This document shows positions 44,757-54,656 of a stretch of DNA of 64,000 bases, piece by piece. Every line of letters starts with the position of its first letter. The stretch's first letter is position 1. Origin of the DNA: an uncultured Lachnospiraceae bacterium. Lineage in GTDB: Bacteria; Bacillota; Clostridia; Lachnospirales; Lachnospiraceae. The notes under the pieces are model-generated. The model searched no databases, was not told the DNA's origin, and saw only the letters and a program-made list of their open reading frames with translations. The position numbers were made by a program, and so were the translations under genes. The stretch is taken from assembly GCA_947172645.1 (NCBI GenBank), contig CAMWBY010000010.1, positions 80,772-144,771 on the forward strand, given 5' to 3'.

Positions 44757-44864
44757 TCATTTCTGCGCCGCCTTCTGTCTCAACTTTGTTGAGACCGCGC
44801 ATGACGAGTTTGTGGCAAGCAGCGCGCAGACACAAATCTCGCGATTGAAAATCTTAATTTTCAA
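44757..44864 (-). CDS. Candidate 35-residue leader peptide / small Cys-rich protein
   Basis: A TTG at 44864 lies five bases after a clear GGAGG (complement of 44870-44874) and opens 35 codons: MKIKIFNREICVCALLATNS through STKLRQKAAQK. It has three Cys, a basic C-terminus and a short hydrophobic centre. It ends just before the HPr-like gene. The start codon sits inside a 10-bp-arm palindrome (44843-44866), and a second stem (GTCTCAAC / GTTGAGAC) lies near the end. It is either a regulatory leader peptide or a small protein; I do not recognise a family. Confidence 0.45.
   Translation of the reverse strand: MKIKIFNREICVCALLATNSSCAVSTKLRQKAAQK
44779..44797. repeat. Inverted repeat within the candidate sORF
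   Basis: GTCTCAAC and GTTGAGAC separated by three bases form an 8-bp hairpin near the 3' end of the sORF. Confidence 0.6.
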
Positions 44865-44866
44865 TC
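44843..44866 (-). promoter_or_regulatory. Palindrome covering the TTG start of the sORF
   Basis: GATTGAAAAT and ATTTTCAATC, perfect 10-bp arms with a 4-base loop. Formed in RNA it would bury the start codon next to the exposed GGAGG; in DNA it could be a dimer-binding operator. Confidence 0.5.
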
Positions 44867-44907
44867 TTACCTCCATATCAGAGCCTCTTTTGCTCTTCTA
44901 GGCATGA

Positions 44908-44962
44908 TTTTATGACGGACAACGCAGGCTGTCAAGACGATTCTGCCGTCACAGGCATAAAA
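44908..44962. repeat. Inverted repeat downstream of feoB
   Basis: Outer TTTTATG / CATAAAA arms and inner TGACGG / CCGTCA arms. The arrangement resembles the repeat at 20071-20138. No clear T-run follows, so a terminator role for feoB is uncertain. Confidence 0.45.
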
Positions 44963-45007
44963 CCAAACCCCATTAAGTTCACGTTTATCTTGTTTTGGCC
45001 AATGTCC

Positions 45008-47014
45008 CTACCATATCATTCCCGCCGCCTGGTAAACCAGAAACGCCGCAAGCCATGCCACACCGCACTGCATACAGACAATGCCCGCCGTCTTCCATGC
45101 GGAACCCGTCTCGCGCCTGATTGTCGCCACCGCCGCCACACAAGGCGTATATAATAAAGTAAAGACCAGATAGCTCACCGCCGCAAGGGGCGTGAAAATC
45201 GTCCCTAAAGACTCACTCAGTTTGCTCATGGTCGTGCCGGTCAGGACGCTAAGCGTGCTGACCACCGCCTCCTTGGCGCTAAAGCCGCTGATAAGCGCTG
45301 TCGCCGCCCGCCAATCGCCGAACCCGAGCGGGATAAACAACGGCGCAATCAGCTTGCCTATCATGGCGAGCAGACTTTCGCCCGAATCCGCCACCACATT
45401 CAGCCTGGCGTCAAACGTCTGCAAAAACCAGATAATCAGCGTTGCGATAAAAATCACCGTAAAGGCCCTCTGTATAAAGTCTTTCGCCTTATCCCACATC
45501 AAAAGAAGCACGCTTTTCGCAGAAGGGAAACGGTAATTGGGCAGCTCCATCACAAAAGGCATCGGCTTGCCGTGAAACATTGTCTTTTTCAGGACAACCG
45601 CACACAGTATTCCCACCACAATGCCAAACGCATACAGCCCCAACATCACTACTGCCTGGCATTTTTCAAAGAATGCCGCCGCGAACACGGCATAAATCGG
45701 TATCTTGGCAGAGCAGCTTATGAACGGGATAAGCATGATTGTCATTTTTTTGTCCCGCTCGGAGGACAAGGTCCTGGTGGACATAACCGCCGGAACGCTG
45801 CATCCGAATCCGATTAACATGGACACGAAGCTTCTCCCGGACAGCCCGATTTTGCGGAGCGGCCTGTCCATCACAAAGGCGATTCGCGCCATATACCCGG
45901 AATCTTCCAGAATCGACAGGAAGAAAAACAGCACGACGATAATCGGCAGGAAGCTCAGTACGCTTCCCACGCCCGCAAAGATACCGTCTATCACAAGGCT
46001 TTCCACCACCGGGTTAATCCCGTATGCCTCAAGCGCCCTCTGCACCGCCCCGGACAATGCGTCAATCCCCAGACTCATCAAATCGCTTAAAAATGTCCCG
46101 ATGAAACCGAACGTAAGCCAGAATACCAACAGCATAATCACAAGAAAGGACGGAATCGCCAGATATTTATTCGTCAATACACTGTCAATCCGGGCGCTGC
46201 GCCTGTGTTCCCTGCTTTCTTTGCACTTTATCACCGCCTGGGCGCACACTTTCTCGATAAACGTATAGCGCATGTCGGCAAGGGCCGCGTTGCGGTCCAT
46301 TCCGCTGTCCCGCTCCATCTCCACGATGCTGTGTTCCATCAGGTCCAGCTCATTCTCAGAGAGTCCCAGACTGTCAATCACATCCCCGTCGCCTTCCACA
46401 ATCTTGGCTGCGGCGAACCGGGGAGAAATGCCGATGCGCTCCGCATGGTCTTCTACCTGATGGCTGACCGCATGGATACATCTGTGCACAGCGCCTTTCT
46501 CACAAAAATCCGTCACCGTCGGATAGATGCGCCTCCTTGATACTTCCCCCGCCGCGCGGATTAAGTCTTCAATCCCCTCGTTCTTCACCGCGCTGATTGC
46601 CACCACAGGGATACCCAAAGCCTCTTCCATCTTCTCGATATCGATGGTGCCGCCGTTGCCGCGCACCTCATCCATCATATTGAGGGCCAGTACCATCGGT
46701 ATATGCATCTCCAGAAGCTGCAATGTCAGGTACAGGTTCCGCTCGATATTGGTGGCGTCCACGATATTGATGATGCCGTCGGGATGCTCCTTAAGAATAA
46801 AACGGCGGGTCACCAACTCTTCGTTTGTATACGGGCGTATCGAATAAATTCCTGGCAAATCCACCACCGCATCGCCCTTCTCACCGCGGATTTCCCCCAT
46901 TTTGGAATCCACCGTCACCCCGGGGAAATTACCCACATGCTGATTCGAACCTGTCAGTTGGTTAAAGAGTGTTGTCTTGCCACAATTCTGATTGCCTACC
47001 AAAGCATATATCAT
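45008..47014 (-). CDS. feoB: Ferrous iron transporter FeoB
   Basis: The 668-residue inner-membrane protein has an N-terminal G domain (GNQNCGKTTLFNQLTG, DLPGIYSIRPYTNEE), a helical spacer and a C-terminal polytopic region with two Gate motifs (GFGCSVPAVMSTR near 395 and TPCVAAVATIRRETG near 630), the first Cys being implicated in Fe2+ passage. It takes up Fe(II) in anaerobes. It follows feoA. Confidence 0.96.
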   Translation of the reverse strand: MIYALVGNQNCGKTTLFNQLTGSNQHVGNFPGVTVDSKMGEIRGEKGDAVVDLPGIYSIRPYTNEELVTRRFILKEHPDGIINIVDATNIERNLYLTLQLLEMHIPMVLALNMMDEVRGNGGTIDIEKMEEALGIPVVAISAVKNEGIEDLIRAAGEVSRRRIYPTVTDFCEKGAVHRCIHAVSHQVEDHAERIGISPRFAAAKIVEGDGDVIDSLGLSENELDLMEHSIVEMERDSGMDRNAALADMRYTFIEKVCAQAVIKCKESREHRRSARIDSVLTNKYLAIPSFLVIMLLVFWLTFGFIGTFLSDLMSLGIDALSGAVQRALEAYGINPVVESLVIDGIFAGVGSVLSFLPIIVVLFFFLSILEDSGYMARIAFVMDRPLRKIGLSGRSFVSMLIGFGCSVPAVMSTRTLSSERDKKMTIMLIPFISCSAKIPIYAVFAAAFFEKCQAVVMLGLYAFGIVVGILCAVVLKKTMFHGKPMPFVMELPNYRFPSAKSVLLLMWDKAKDFIQRAFTVIFIATLIIWFLQTFDARLNVVADSGESLLAMIGKLIAPLFIPLGFGDWRAATALISGFSAKEAVVSTLSVLTGTTMSKLSESLGTIFTPLAAVSYLVFTLLYTPCVAAVATIRRETGSAWKTAGIVCMQCGVAWLAAFLVYQAAGMIW

Positions 47015-47047
47015 CGTCTTACCCTTCTTCCCTAGTGTGCCGGCACA

Positions 47048-47272
47048 TCAAAGCAGTTCCACTTCAATCTTCCCCGCATCTTCCTTGCGTATCGTCAGTT
47101 CATATCCCCTCAGATGTATCTCAATCGGGTCCCCCATAGGCGCCACTTTCTGTACCTTCACGATTGTCTTCGGAATCAGCCCCATGTCAAGCAGCCTGCA
47201 GCGCAGTTCTCCTTCCCCGCCTACCTTTGTAATCCTCACTTCTTCCCCGATTGCCGTCTGATCTAATGTCAT
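47048..47272 (-). CDS. feoA: Ferrous iron transport accessory protein FeoA
   Basis: The 74-residue SH3-like protein shows LRCRLLDMGLIPKTIVKVQK and APMGDPIEIHLRGYELTIRK, typical of FeoA. It regulates or assembles the FeoB channel. The gap to feoB is 33 bases. I see no clear Fur box upstream. Confidence 0.93.
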   Translation of the reverse strand: MTLDQTAIGEEVRITKVGGEGELRCRLLDMGLIPKTIVKVQKVAPMGDPIEIHLRGYELTIRKEDAGKIEVELL

Positions 47273-47301
47273 ATGGAAAACCCCGCCTTCTCTGTAAATC
47301 T

Positions 47302-48213
47302 TTATGAAAATACATGTTTGAATGCATTGTATGTCCTGCGCATTCCTTCCTCAAAATCCGTATACTCCACGCCCAGTTCTTCCTTACTTTTCTTATTGGA
47401 GCACAGATGCGTCTCTTGCGCAGTTGCCGGAAAAGGCACAGGAACCTGCTGCGCCATGGCGCTTGCAACCGTAATCGGTATCTCCTGCAAAGCCTGTACC
47501 GTTTCCGGCTCCGCCACTTTCCTGAGCATTTCGAAGAAACTCTCGTAAGTCACTTCATCATCCTGGCAGAGATTGTACGCCTGCCCGTAAGCATTCTGAT
47601 TGCCGATTGCCTTAAGAACCGCCCATGCCGCATCCTTCACATAGACGAACTGGAATCTGCCGTCCGCATCCACAAACCGCGGCAAAACATGGTTGGTCAG
47701 CATCAACTGAATATAAGACGACTCCCTGGGCGCATAGTTGTAGGGCCCATAAAGAATCGCCGGGCGCAGTACCGTGTATGGGATACCGCGTTCACCGCAG
47801 ACTAACCGCAGCTCTTCTTCCAGCGCCACCTTGCCTGCAATATAGGCGCCCGCCTCGCCTGCCAAATTCCTGTGCTCCAGGACATGTTCTTCCGTCTTCA
47901 CCGCGCCGTCTCCATGCTCGTACACATCCACTGTACTGATTAGGATATACTGTGCGATTGTGCCGGGCAAATGTTTTACTGTAAAAGCCACGTCTCCCGC
48001 ATCATAGGCGCAAAAATCTATAACCGCGTCATAATCGCCCTTACATTCTGCAAGAGACTGCGCGTCATGCCTGTCGCCTTTCACCTGGGTTACGCCAAAC
48101 TCTTCCATGGAATACGTACCCCTGTTAAACACCGTAATATCATGCCCGCGGGCTGCCTCCATGACAAATACCCTGCCGTAGAAATAACTGCCGCCGATTA
48201 CCAATAATCTCAT
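47302..48213 (-). CDS. NAD-dependent epimerase/dehydratase family protein
   Basis: The 303-residue protein of the extended SDR type has the Rossmann motif LLVIGGSYFYGRVFV at the N-terminus, LISTVDVYEHG, and a catalytic-like Tyr region AYIAGKVALEEELR in which the usual YxxxK reads YIAGK. RPAILYGPYNYAPRESS is the substrate-side signature. The substrate (nucleotide sugar or other) is not predictable. The ATG at 48213 is nine bases from AGGAG. Confidence 0.85.
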   Translation of the reverse strand: MRLLVIGGSYFYGRVFVMEAARGHDITVFNRGTYSMEEFGVTQVKGDRHDAQSLAECKGDYDAVIDFCAYDAGDVAFTVKHLPGTIAQYILISTVDVYEHGDGAVKTEEHVLEHRNLAGEAGAYIAGKVALEEELRLVCGERGIPYTVLRPAILYGPYNYAPRESSYIQLMLTNHVLPRFVDADGRFQFVYVKDAAWAVLKAIGNQNAYGQAYNLCQDDEVTYESFFEMLRKVAEPETVQALQEIPITVASAMAQQVPVPFPATAQETHLCSNKKSKEELGVEYTDFEEGMRRTYNAFKHVFS

Positions 48214-48232
48214 GACCCACATCTCCTATTTA

Positions 48233-49066
48233 TCAGAGGAACGGATTATAATATCTGCTTCCATCCCAGAACGTGATTGTCATATCCGCCACAAATACCA
48301 CCACTGCAAGCGCAATCGCAAGCCAGTCGTTTCTCTGCATCTTGCGCTGGCTGTACCATGTACGTTTCTTATCCTTGCCAAAACCCCGTAACTCCATCGC
48401 ATTGCTGACCGTCTCGATACGGTTTAAACTGGACAGCACAAGCGGAAGCAGGATTGCCACGGAATTTTTCATTCTGGTCAATACTTTATCCTTACCGGAC
48501 AGGTCGATACCCCGGGCCTGCTGTGCCTGACTGATATTATGATATTCCCTCTGTACATCCGGTATGTAACGCAGCGCCAGGCTGACAGAATAGCCAATCC
48601 GGTAACTGACGCCGATACTGGCCAGCGACGCCGCAAATTCACTGGGGTCTGTGCAGGCAATGAACAAAAGAGCCACCGGCACCACACAGGCCACCTTCAT
48701 CGTCATATTCAGATGATAAAATAACTGCTGCAGCGTCACGGTATAGGGCCCCGCAATGGTAAAAAGCACTGTCCTGCTCTCATACAATTCCACCCCGTAC
48801 TCCGGTGCAAACAGATAGACGAACAAATTGTTCAATACCACAAAAATAACCGCCAAACCTAAAACAATCCTGATATCGTACAGTCTGACTTTGCTGATTT
48901 TAAAGATAACAATACTTAAGAAAAGCAAGACAACCAAAACCCGCGTGTCATAAGTGACCATGGTGGCCACGCTCCAGGCGATAAAGAAGATTAATTTCGT
49001 CGTCCCTGTCAGTTCATGCACAAGGCTGTCCCGTTTGAGATAACTTAATATTGCAATATTAGCCAT
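48233..49066 (-). CDS. ecfT: ECF transporter T component (EcfT)
   Basis: The 277-residue membrane protein has about five helices and the two coupling motifs that contact the ATPases, QQARGIDLSG and MELRGFGKDKKRT. AAGGAGGG precedes the ATG at 49066, which lies within the 3' end of the ATPase gene. It is the last gene of the operon with the A-A' fusion and the S component. Confidence 0.92.
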   Translation of the reverse strand: MANIAILSYLKRDSLVHELTGTTKLIFFIAWSVATMVTYDTRVLVVLLFLSIVIFKISKVRLYDIRIVLGLAVIFVVLNNLFVYLFAPEYGVELYESRTVLFTIAGPYTVTLQQLFYHLNMTMKVACVVPVALLFIACTDPSEFAASLASIGVSYRIGYSVSLALRYIPDVQREYHNISQAQQARGIDLSGKDKVLTRMKNSVAILLPLVLSSLNRIETVSNAMELRGFGKDKKRTWYSQRKMQRNDWLAIALAVVVFVADMTITFWDGSRYYNPFL

Positions 49067-50774
49067 TGTAGCCCTCCTTCTGCTCATACCCGATGAAACA
49101 CTCCGTGAAAACCTGCGGGTTGTCAATGCCGCACGCCATACTAAGCGTGTACAGACTGGTTTCTTTCAAATTCGCCCGCTTTACCAGTTCAGGGTTATTC
49201 AGCACATGCGCCGCCGTGGTATCCGCAAGCATCCGTCCTTCGCTGAACACAATTGCCCTGGGGGTGTACTCCAACATCAGATGCATGTCATGGGTAATCA
49301 TCATTATCGTATAGCCCCGCCCGTTTAATTCTTTTAAAAATTCCATAATCTCGGTATAGTGATGATAATCCTGCCCCGCCGTAGGCTCATCCAGTATAAT
49401 CACCTGAGGCCGCTGTACAAGGATACTCGCAATCGTCACCCGCTTCTTCTGCCCATATGACAGAGCAGAAACAGGCCAGTTACGGAAAGGATATAGCCCG
49501 CACACTTTAAGCGTCTCCTCCACCCGCTCCTTACGCTCTTCCTTCGGCATTCCGCTCTGCACAAGCGCCATCTCCACTTCGTCCCAAATCATAGGCTTGG
49601 AAATCATCTGGTTCGGATTTTGCATCACATAACCGATACGCATCGCCCTCTCCTTGATGGTGTCGTCGGAAAGGTCACGTCCTTCCATATAGATACTGCC
49701 GCCAATGGGTTTCTCAAAACCGCAGATTAACTTGGCAAGCGTACTCTTTCCTGCGCCATTGCGGCCCACAATACTGACCATCTCCCCTTTATGTATCGTA
49801 AAGCTCACATCCTGCAAAGTCCGTCTCTGGGGCGTATAGCCAAAGTCCAGATGTTCCACTCTCAGCAGTTCCTCTCCATGACCGACAGAACTGATATCTC
49901 CCTTCCGGGCCTGATACCACTCCCTCACCTTCGCCTTATGTTCTTCCGTCAATACAAGATGTTCCACATGCTCCGGGTGCAACGCTTCATTAATCTCAAC
50001 CCCGGCGTAACGAAGCGCCGTCAGGTAGAGGGGTTCCCTGATGCCGTGTTCCAGAAGGTTTTTGCCTGTAAGCAGCTTCACCGTAGACATATCGGCTATA
50101 ATCTTCCCTTCGTCCATCAGCACAATACGGTCCACACTGCGCCACAACACATCCTCCAACCGGTGCTCTATGATGATAACCGCCGCTCCTGTACGCTCGT
50201 GCACCATATCAATCAGCTCGATTGTCGTCCGTCCTGCCGACGGGTCCAGGTTGGCAAGCGGCTCGTCAAACAGAAGCACCTTCACGTCCTCCACCATAAC
50301 GCCCGCCAGGCTGACCCGCTGTTTCTGTCCGCCGGACAATTCGTGGGGCGCATGCTGCAAATGATGGTCAATGTCTACCAACTTCGCCACTTTATCCACC
50401 GTCTGCTTCATCTCATCCTGTGGTACGCAGTCGTTCTCCGCCGCAAATGCTATGTCTTCTCCTACCGTCAGCCCGATAAACTGTCCGTCAGTATCCTGCA
50501 ATACTGTGCCCACCGTATGGCTCAGCTCGAAAATGCTGCCCGTGTCAGCCTCTTTTCCGTCCACCAGAAGTTTTCCTGTCTTCTGCCCCGGATAAGCAAA
50601 AGGGATAAGCCCGTTGATACAGTTGCCGATAGTGCTCTTGCCGCTGCCCGACGTGCCGGCAATCAACACCTTCTCGCCCGGATAGATATCGAGATTAATA
50701 TGATGCAGCGTCGGCGCCGCCTGCGCCATATATTGGAATCCATAGTCCTGAAAAGAAATAACTGGGGATGGCAT
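49059..50774 (-). CDS. ECF transporter fused double ATPase (EcfA-A')
   Basis: The 571-residue protein holds two ABC ATPase domains in tandem. First: GTSGSGKSTIGNCING, LSGGQKQRVSLAGVM and VLLFDEPLANLDPSA. Second, from about residue 310: GRNGAGKSTLAKLICG, LSYGQKKRVTIASIL and VIILDEPTAGQDYHH. Its fusion replaces the separate EcfA and EcfA' genes. It energises vitamin or metal uptake together with the S and T components. Confidence 0.93.
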   Translation of the reverse strand: MPSPVISFQDYGFQYMAQAAPTLHHINLDIYPGEKVLIAGTSGSGKSTIGNCINGLIPFAYPGQKTGKLLVDGKEADTGSIFELSHTVGTVLQDTDGQFIGLTVGEDIAFAAENDCVPQDEMKQTVDKVAKLVDIDHHLQHAPHELSGGQKQRVSLAGVMVEDVKVLLFDEPLANLDPSAGRTTIELIDMVHERTGAAVIIIEHRLEDVLWRSVDRIVLMDEGKIIADMSTVKLLTGKNLLEHGIREPLYLTALRYAGVEINEALHPEHVEHLVLTEEHKAKVREWYQARKGDISSVGHGEELLRVEHLDFGYTPQRRTLQDVSFTIHKGEMVSIVGRNGAGKSTLAKLICGFEKPIGGSIYMEGRDLSDDTIKERAMRIGYVMQNPNQMISKPMIWDEVEMALVQSGMPKEERKERVEETLKVCGLYPFRNWPVSALSYGQKKRVTIASILVQRPQVIILDEPTAGQDYHHYTEIMEFLKELNGRGYTIMMITHDMHLMLEYTPRAIVFSEGRMLADTTAAHVLNNPELVKRANLKETSLYTLSMACGIDNPQVFTECFIGYEQKEGYNG

Positions 50775-50874
50775 ATCTGTTCTCCTTCTTGTCTCTTATG
50801 TTTGTTTAAATGTTAACGGCAAAAGAAGCCGCCGCCTCATCAGCAGCAGCTCCTGGCCGTATCTGAAAATATAA

Positions 50875-51417
50875 TTAGTCCTCTTTGTTCAAAGAGCCAC
50901 GGCGTACCACTGTCTTCGCATATGCTACAAGCAGCAGCGTGCCGACAATACCTGTCGTAATAATATTGGATATACCCGCCATCATTCCCTGCGCAAACAG
51001 CTTCTCAAGAGGCTCTTTGTAAATCAGGATATCAAGACAGGGCGCCACAAGGCCCCATGCAAGCAGATGTGCAATCACCTGCGCCACATTGAAACGGACA
51101 ATCTTCTTCGTGTCAAGCCCTTCGCCAATTTCCATCTTCATCGTCACGACGCCGATGACAAGGCCGACAAACGCCGAAGCGATAATCCAGCTCCACCAAG
51201 GCCCGTAACTCGTCGCGTCAAGCAGCGTATGTCCGATAAAGCCAATCAGCATACCTACAATCGGTCCAAACAGAGTGGCAAATACTGCTTCCACCGCATA
51301 CTGTAAACTGATGACCGTATTCGGAACCGGTGTCGGAATGGATACCTTCCCGAGCACAAAAAACAGCGCCGCGCCGATACCAATCGCAACCACACTTTTC
51401 ACAGAAAGTTTCTTCAT
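50875..51417 (-). CDS. ECF transporter S component, UPF0397 family
   Basis: The 180-residue membrane protein has about five or six helices. VKSVVAIGIGAALFFVLGKV, FGPIVGMLIGFIGHTLLDAT and YGPWWSWIIASAFVGLVIGV match the UPF0397 S components, which databases often label riboflavin-type. No FMN riboswitch is seen in the short leader, so riboflavin is not supported by the sequence. It is the first gene of the operon. Confidence 0.9.
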   Translation of the reverse strand: MKKLSVKSVVAIGIGAALFFVLGKVSIPTPVPNTVISLQYAVEAVFATLFGPIVGMLIGFIGHTLLDATSYGPWWSWIIASAFVGLVIGVVTMKMEIGEGLDTKKIVRFNVAQVIAHLLAWGLVAPCLDILIYKEPLEKLFAQGMMAGISNIITTGIVGTLLLVAYAKTVVRRGSLNKED

Positions 51418-51482
51418 TATAAATTTTCCTCCCTCTCATGCATCACACATGTAAGATATGTATTGTATTTTCACACATAGCT

Positions 51483-51512
51483 ATTATAGACTGATACCCG
51501 CTGTCATGTCAA
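51483..51512 (-). promoter_or_regulatory. Sigma-A promoter of the ECF operon
   Basis: TTGACA and TATAAT with an 18-base spacer on the minus strand. The leader of about 60 bases contains a direct repeat ATGTGTGA (twice) that might be an operator. Confidence 0.8.
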
Positions 51513-51544
51513 CATTCCCGACATTTTTCCTAAACTATTTGGTA

Positions 51545-51586
51545 ACGGTTCAGCCATGCAGAATCGATTGTGCATGGCTGAACTGT
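51545..51586. repeat. Long palindrome between the ECF operon and the chemoreceptor gene
   Basis: 16-base arms ACGGTTCAGCCATGCA / TGCATGGCTGAACTGT (one mismatch) with a 10-base loop. It lies in the divergent promoter region, upstream of both transcripts, so it is not a terminator of either. Part of the right arm recurs at 33704-33720. Confidence 0.7.
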
Positions 51587-51643
51587 CACATTCATTTTAT
51601 GTATGAAATTTTTGTTCTTTGTGTAGAAAAAAAAAGAATAGTC

Positions 51644-51652
51644 TGCTATAAT
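51644..51652 (+). promoter_or_regulatory. Extended -10 of the chemoreceptor gene
   Basis: TGCTATAAT, an ideal extended -10, lies 35 bases before the start codon. The -35 position is A-rich and weak. Confidence 0.65.
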
Positions 51653-51686
51653 AAAAGAACGCATGGAGTAAGAGGAGGAATAGGCC

Positions 51687-53105
51687 ATGAAATATAAAAA
51701 CGACAAAGTGTTACAAAGTCTTAGCAGGATGGAACCTGTTGAGGGAAATAGAGAGGGCTCCCAGATTCAGGAACGTCTTGCAGACGGAAGGGACAAATTC
51801 AATCAACTGGTAGGAGGCGTCTGTACATCTGTCATGAAAATCAGCGCTTTGGACCTTGCTATGAAAAACAGCACTGACAAAATAGCCCAGATTAGCGACA
51901 CGGTCAAAAACATATCTTCCACAGTGGTGAGCGCTTCCCAACTGACAGAAGAAAGTATGAACGAGGTTGTCAACGCCCATGAGAATTTTACCGAATCCAT
52001 CACCCAGGTGTCTTCCGCATCGGGTGAGATTATGGAAGACATGGAGTCAAGCAGCCGTGAAGTGTCCCTCATCTTCGAGGAATCCCAGAGGACTATCAAT
52101 AAATCCGATGAAGTGAAGGAAGATATGCATGACCTTCTCGAAATCATCAAGAGAATGAATGAGGTAATCAAGGGAATCAATTCCATTTCCACCCAGACCA
52201 ACATGCTCGCCCTGAACGCTTCCATCGAAGCTGCCAGAGCCGGGGAGGCCGGCAAGGGATTTGCAGTGGTTGCCGAACAAATCAGGAGCCTTGCGGACGC
52301 AACCAAACAGCTTACCGCTAACATGGACGGTTTCGTCGCAGAAATCGAATCGGCCGCTACCATGAGTTCCGACAGCCTTGACCAGACGGTTGAAGAACTG
52401 GGTAAGATGCGTGAAAACCTGAGCAAAGTACTTGAGAACAACCAGAAGAATGTCACTAACATTGTCAATATAACCGACTCTATCACGACAATCGCCGCTA
52501 CCAGTGAAGAGATTTTCAGTGCTGTTACGAATGTACAGGATCAGATGAGCCGACTGCATGAGGAATGTTCGACGCTGAACGAACAGTCTGTTGAGTTGGA
52601 ACGAGTATCTGAGGACCTTGCTGAGAATATGAAGCCTGTATCCGAAATTGAAAAGGGATTGGACGATACTGCCAAGTTGATGGGACAGATGGTACAGGAT
52701 GTGTTCTATATGTTGGATAACCGCCGTTTTATCACCAATGTACAGAACGCCGTAACCGCGCACCAGAACTGGCTGCACACATTAGAGAAAATGGTACGGC
52801 ATCATGAATGCCTTCCTCTCCAGACAGACGACACGAAATGCGCTTTCGGCCATTTCTACTATGCTATGAATCCACGCAATAAGATGATTTCTCCCATATG
52901 GGTCGACCTCGCCGAGAAACACCGTCGTTTCCATAACCATGGCAAGAATGCAATCTCCGCCATCAGGACACAGGATTATGATAAGGCAGAAAACGAATAT
53001 CATCAGGCAGCAACACTCTCCGAGGAGCTTATCGGGGATTTCAAGAAAATCATCGCCAACGCGGAAGCGTTAGAGCGCGACCATATGCAAGTATTTGCAG
53101 AGTAG
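51687..53105 (+). CDS. Soluble methyl-accepting chemoreceptor with C-terminal CZB zinc-binding domain
   Basis: The 472-residue protein has no membrane helix or sensor loop. A four-helix signalling domain (about 30-340) carries the invariant tip around [20 protein letters not shown] and [13 protein letters not shown]. The C-terminal section (about 350-465) is a chemoreceptor zinc-binding domain: His in [16 protein letters not shown], Cys in [12 protein letters not shown] and His in [15 protein letters not shown]. It should act in the cytoplasm and signal through CheW/CheA. It is monocistronic with an AGGAGG site. Confidence 0.93.
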   Translation: MKYKNDKVLQSLSRMEPVEGNREGSQIQERLADGRDKFNQLVGGVCTSVMKISALDLAMKNSTDKIAQISDTVKNISSTVVSASQLTEESMNEVVNAHENFTESITQVSSASGEIMEDMESSSREVSLIFEESQRTINKSDEVKEDMHDLLEIIKRMNEVIKGINSISTQTNMLALNASIEAARAGEAGKGFAVVAEQIRSLADATKQLTANMDGFVAEIESAATMSSDSLDQTVEELGKMRENLSKVLENNQKNVTNIVNITDSITTIAATSEEIFSAVTNVQDQMSRLHEECSTLNEQSVELERVSEDLAENMKPVSEIEKGLDDTAKLMGQMVQDVFYMLDNRRFITNVQNAVTAHQNWLHTLEKMVRHHECLPLQTDDTKCAFGHFYYAMNPRNKMISPIWVDLAEKHRRFHNHGKNAISAIRTQDYDKAENEYHQAATLSEELIGDFKKIIANAEALERDHMQVFAE

Positions 53106-53154
53106 ATTTTTAAGAAACAATGCTTTGACGGCAGATAGAATTTTTTAAATAAAG

Positions 53155-53216
53155 AAGGATAGACAAAACATCAGCATTCCGACAGGAAACTTATATGTTT
53201 TATCTATCCTTTTTAC
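53155..53216. terminator. Bidirectional terminator between the chemoreceptor and DUF711 genes
   Basis: Stem AAGGATAGA-AAAACAT / ATGTTTT-TCTATCCTT with T-runs outward on both strands. It ends two convergent genes. Confidence 0.85.
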
Positions 53217-53238
53217 TTTTTGTTTACTGAGGGTACCA

Positions 53239-54603
53239 TTAATTCTTAAAACTATGGATTGGCGCCGGTATCCTGCCGCCGCGCCCGACGAAAGCGTCAC
53301 AGGAGAAGCTGTTGACAGGCATAATCGGGGCATATCCAAGCAGCCCGCCAAACTCCACCGTCTCTCCCACGCCCTTGCCGATGACAGGAATCAGCCTCAC
53401 CGCCGTTGTCTTCTGGTTGACCATGCCAATCGCCATCTCATCCGCAATGATACCGGAAATTGTGGTCGCCTTCGTATCCCCCGGAATCGCAATCATATCA
53501 AGCCCTACGGAACATACGCAAGTCATGGCTTCTAACTTCTCCAATGTCAATGCGCCTGCCGCCACCGCATCTATCATTCCCTTATCCTCGCTGACCGGAA
53601 TAAATGCGCCGCTAAGGCCGCCCACATAGGAGGACGCCATCACACCGCCTTTTTTCACCTGGTCATTGAGCAGGGCGAGCGCCGCAGTCGTACCTGGCGC
53701 ACCCACTTGCTCCAAACCGATTTCACACAAGATATCGGCCACGGAATCCCCGATGGCAGGCGTAGGGGCAAGGGACAAATCCACGATGCCAAATGGCACA
53801 TCCAACCGTTTGGAAGCCTCTTTCGCCACAAGCTGTCCCACACGGGTCACCTTAAACGCCGTCTTCTTAATCGTCTCGCACAACACTTCGAAATTCTCTC
53901 CCCGGACTTTCTCAAGGGCTGTCTTCACAACCCCCGGGCCGCTGACTCCTACATTGATAATCTTGTCCGCCTCCGTGATGCCATGGAAGGCCCCCGCCAT
54001 AAAGGGATTGTCATCCGGCGCATTGCAAAAAACAACCAGTTTCGCACAGCCCAGAGAATCCTGTTCTTTCGTGGCCTCAGCCGTCTCCCGTATCACCTCT
54101 CCCATAAGCTTGACGGCGTCCATATCGATTCCCGTCTTGGTGGAACCTACGTTGACGGAACTGCAAACCCTCTCCGTGACAGACAACGCCTTGGGAATCG
54201 AACGGATTAACATCTCATCCGCCGCCGTCATTCCCTTCGACACCAATGCGGAATAGCCACCGATAAAATTGACTCCCACCTCATGGGCCACCTTATCCAG
54301 TGTGTTCGCAATGGATACGAAATCTTCCGGCGTCTTGCAGGCCGCCCCGCCAATCAGCGCCACGGGCGTCACGGAAATCCTCTTATTGACAATCGGAATC
54401 CCGTATTCATCGGAAATATATTCTCCGGTGGATACCAAGTCTTTTGCCGCATTATATATCTTATGGTAAATCTTCTCATTGAGCAGCTTCAAATCCGCGT
54501 CAATACAGTCCAACAGGCTGATACCAAGCGTTATCGTCCTCACGTCAAGGTTTTCTTTCTCTATCATCTCATTTGTTTCTGCTACTTCGAATATATTAAT
54601 CAT
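53239..54603 (-). CDS. PFL family / DUF711 (UPF0210) protein
   Basis: The 454-residue protein has [20 protein letters not shown] near the N-terminus, [20 protein letters not shown] and a Gly-rich region. The family is distantly related to pyruvate formate-lyase by structure but lacks the Gly-radical site. Function is unknown. It is almost always encoded with an ACT-domain partner, as here (54657-54929). Confidence 0.92.
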   Translation of the reverse strand: MINIFEVAETNEMIEKENLDVRTITLGISLLDCIDADLKLLNEKIYHKIYNAAKDLVSTGEYISDEYGIPIVNKRISVTPVALIGGAACKTPEDFVSIANTLDKVAHEVGVNFIGGYSALVSKGMTAADEMLIRSIPKALSVTERVCSSVNVGSTKTGIDMDAVKLMGEVIRETAEATKEQDSLGCAKLVVFCNAPDDNPFMAGAFHGITEADKIINVGVSGPGVVKTALEKVRGENFEVLCETIKKTAFKVTRVGQLVAKEASKRLDVPFGIVDLSLAPTPAIGDSVADILCEIGLEQVGAPGTTAALALLNDQVKKGGVMASSYVGGLSGAFIPVSEDKGMIDAVAAGALTLEKLEAMTCVCSVGLDMIAIPGDTKATTISGIIADEMAIGMVNQKTTAVRLIPVIGKGVGETVEFGGLLGYAPIMPVNSFSCDAFVGRGGRIPAPIHSFKN

Positions 54604-54656
54604 ATTTTACTCCATTCCCAACTGCTTCCGGGCAATACTTTCATCCCAGCTTTCGG

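Noticed and set aside
47048..47301. Fur box upstream of feoA
   Set aside because: I looked for a 19-bp Fur-like palindrome upstream of feoA and found none convincing.
51418..51482. FMN riboswitch ahead of the ECF S-component gene
   Set aside because: The leader from the predicted start is only about 60 bases and lacks the conserved FMN-aptamer segments.
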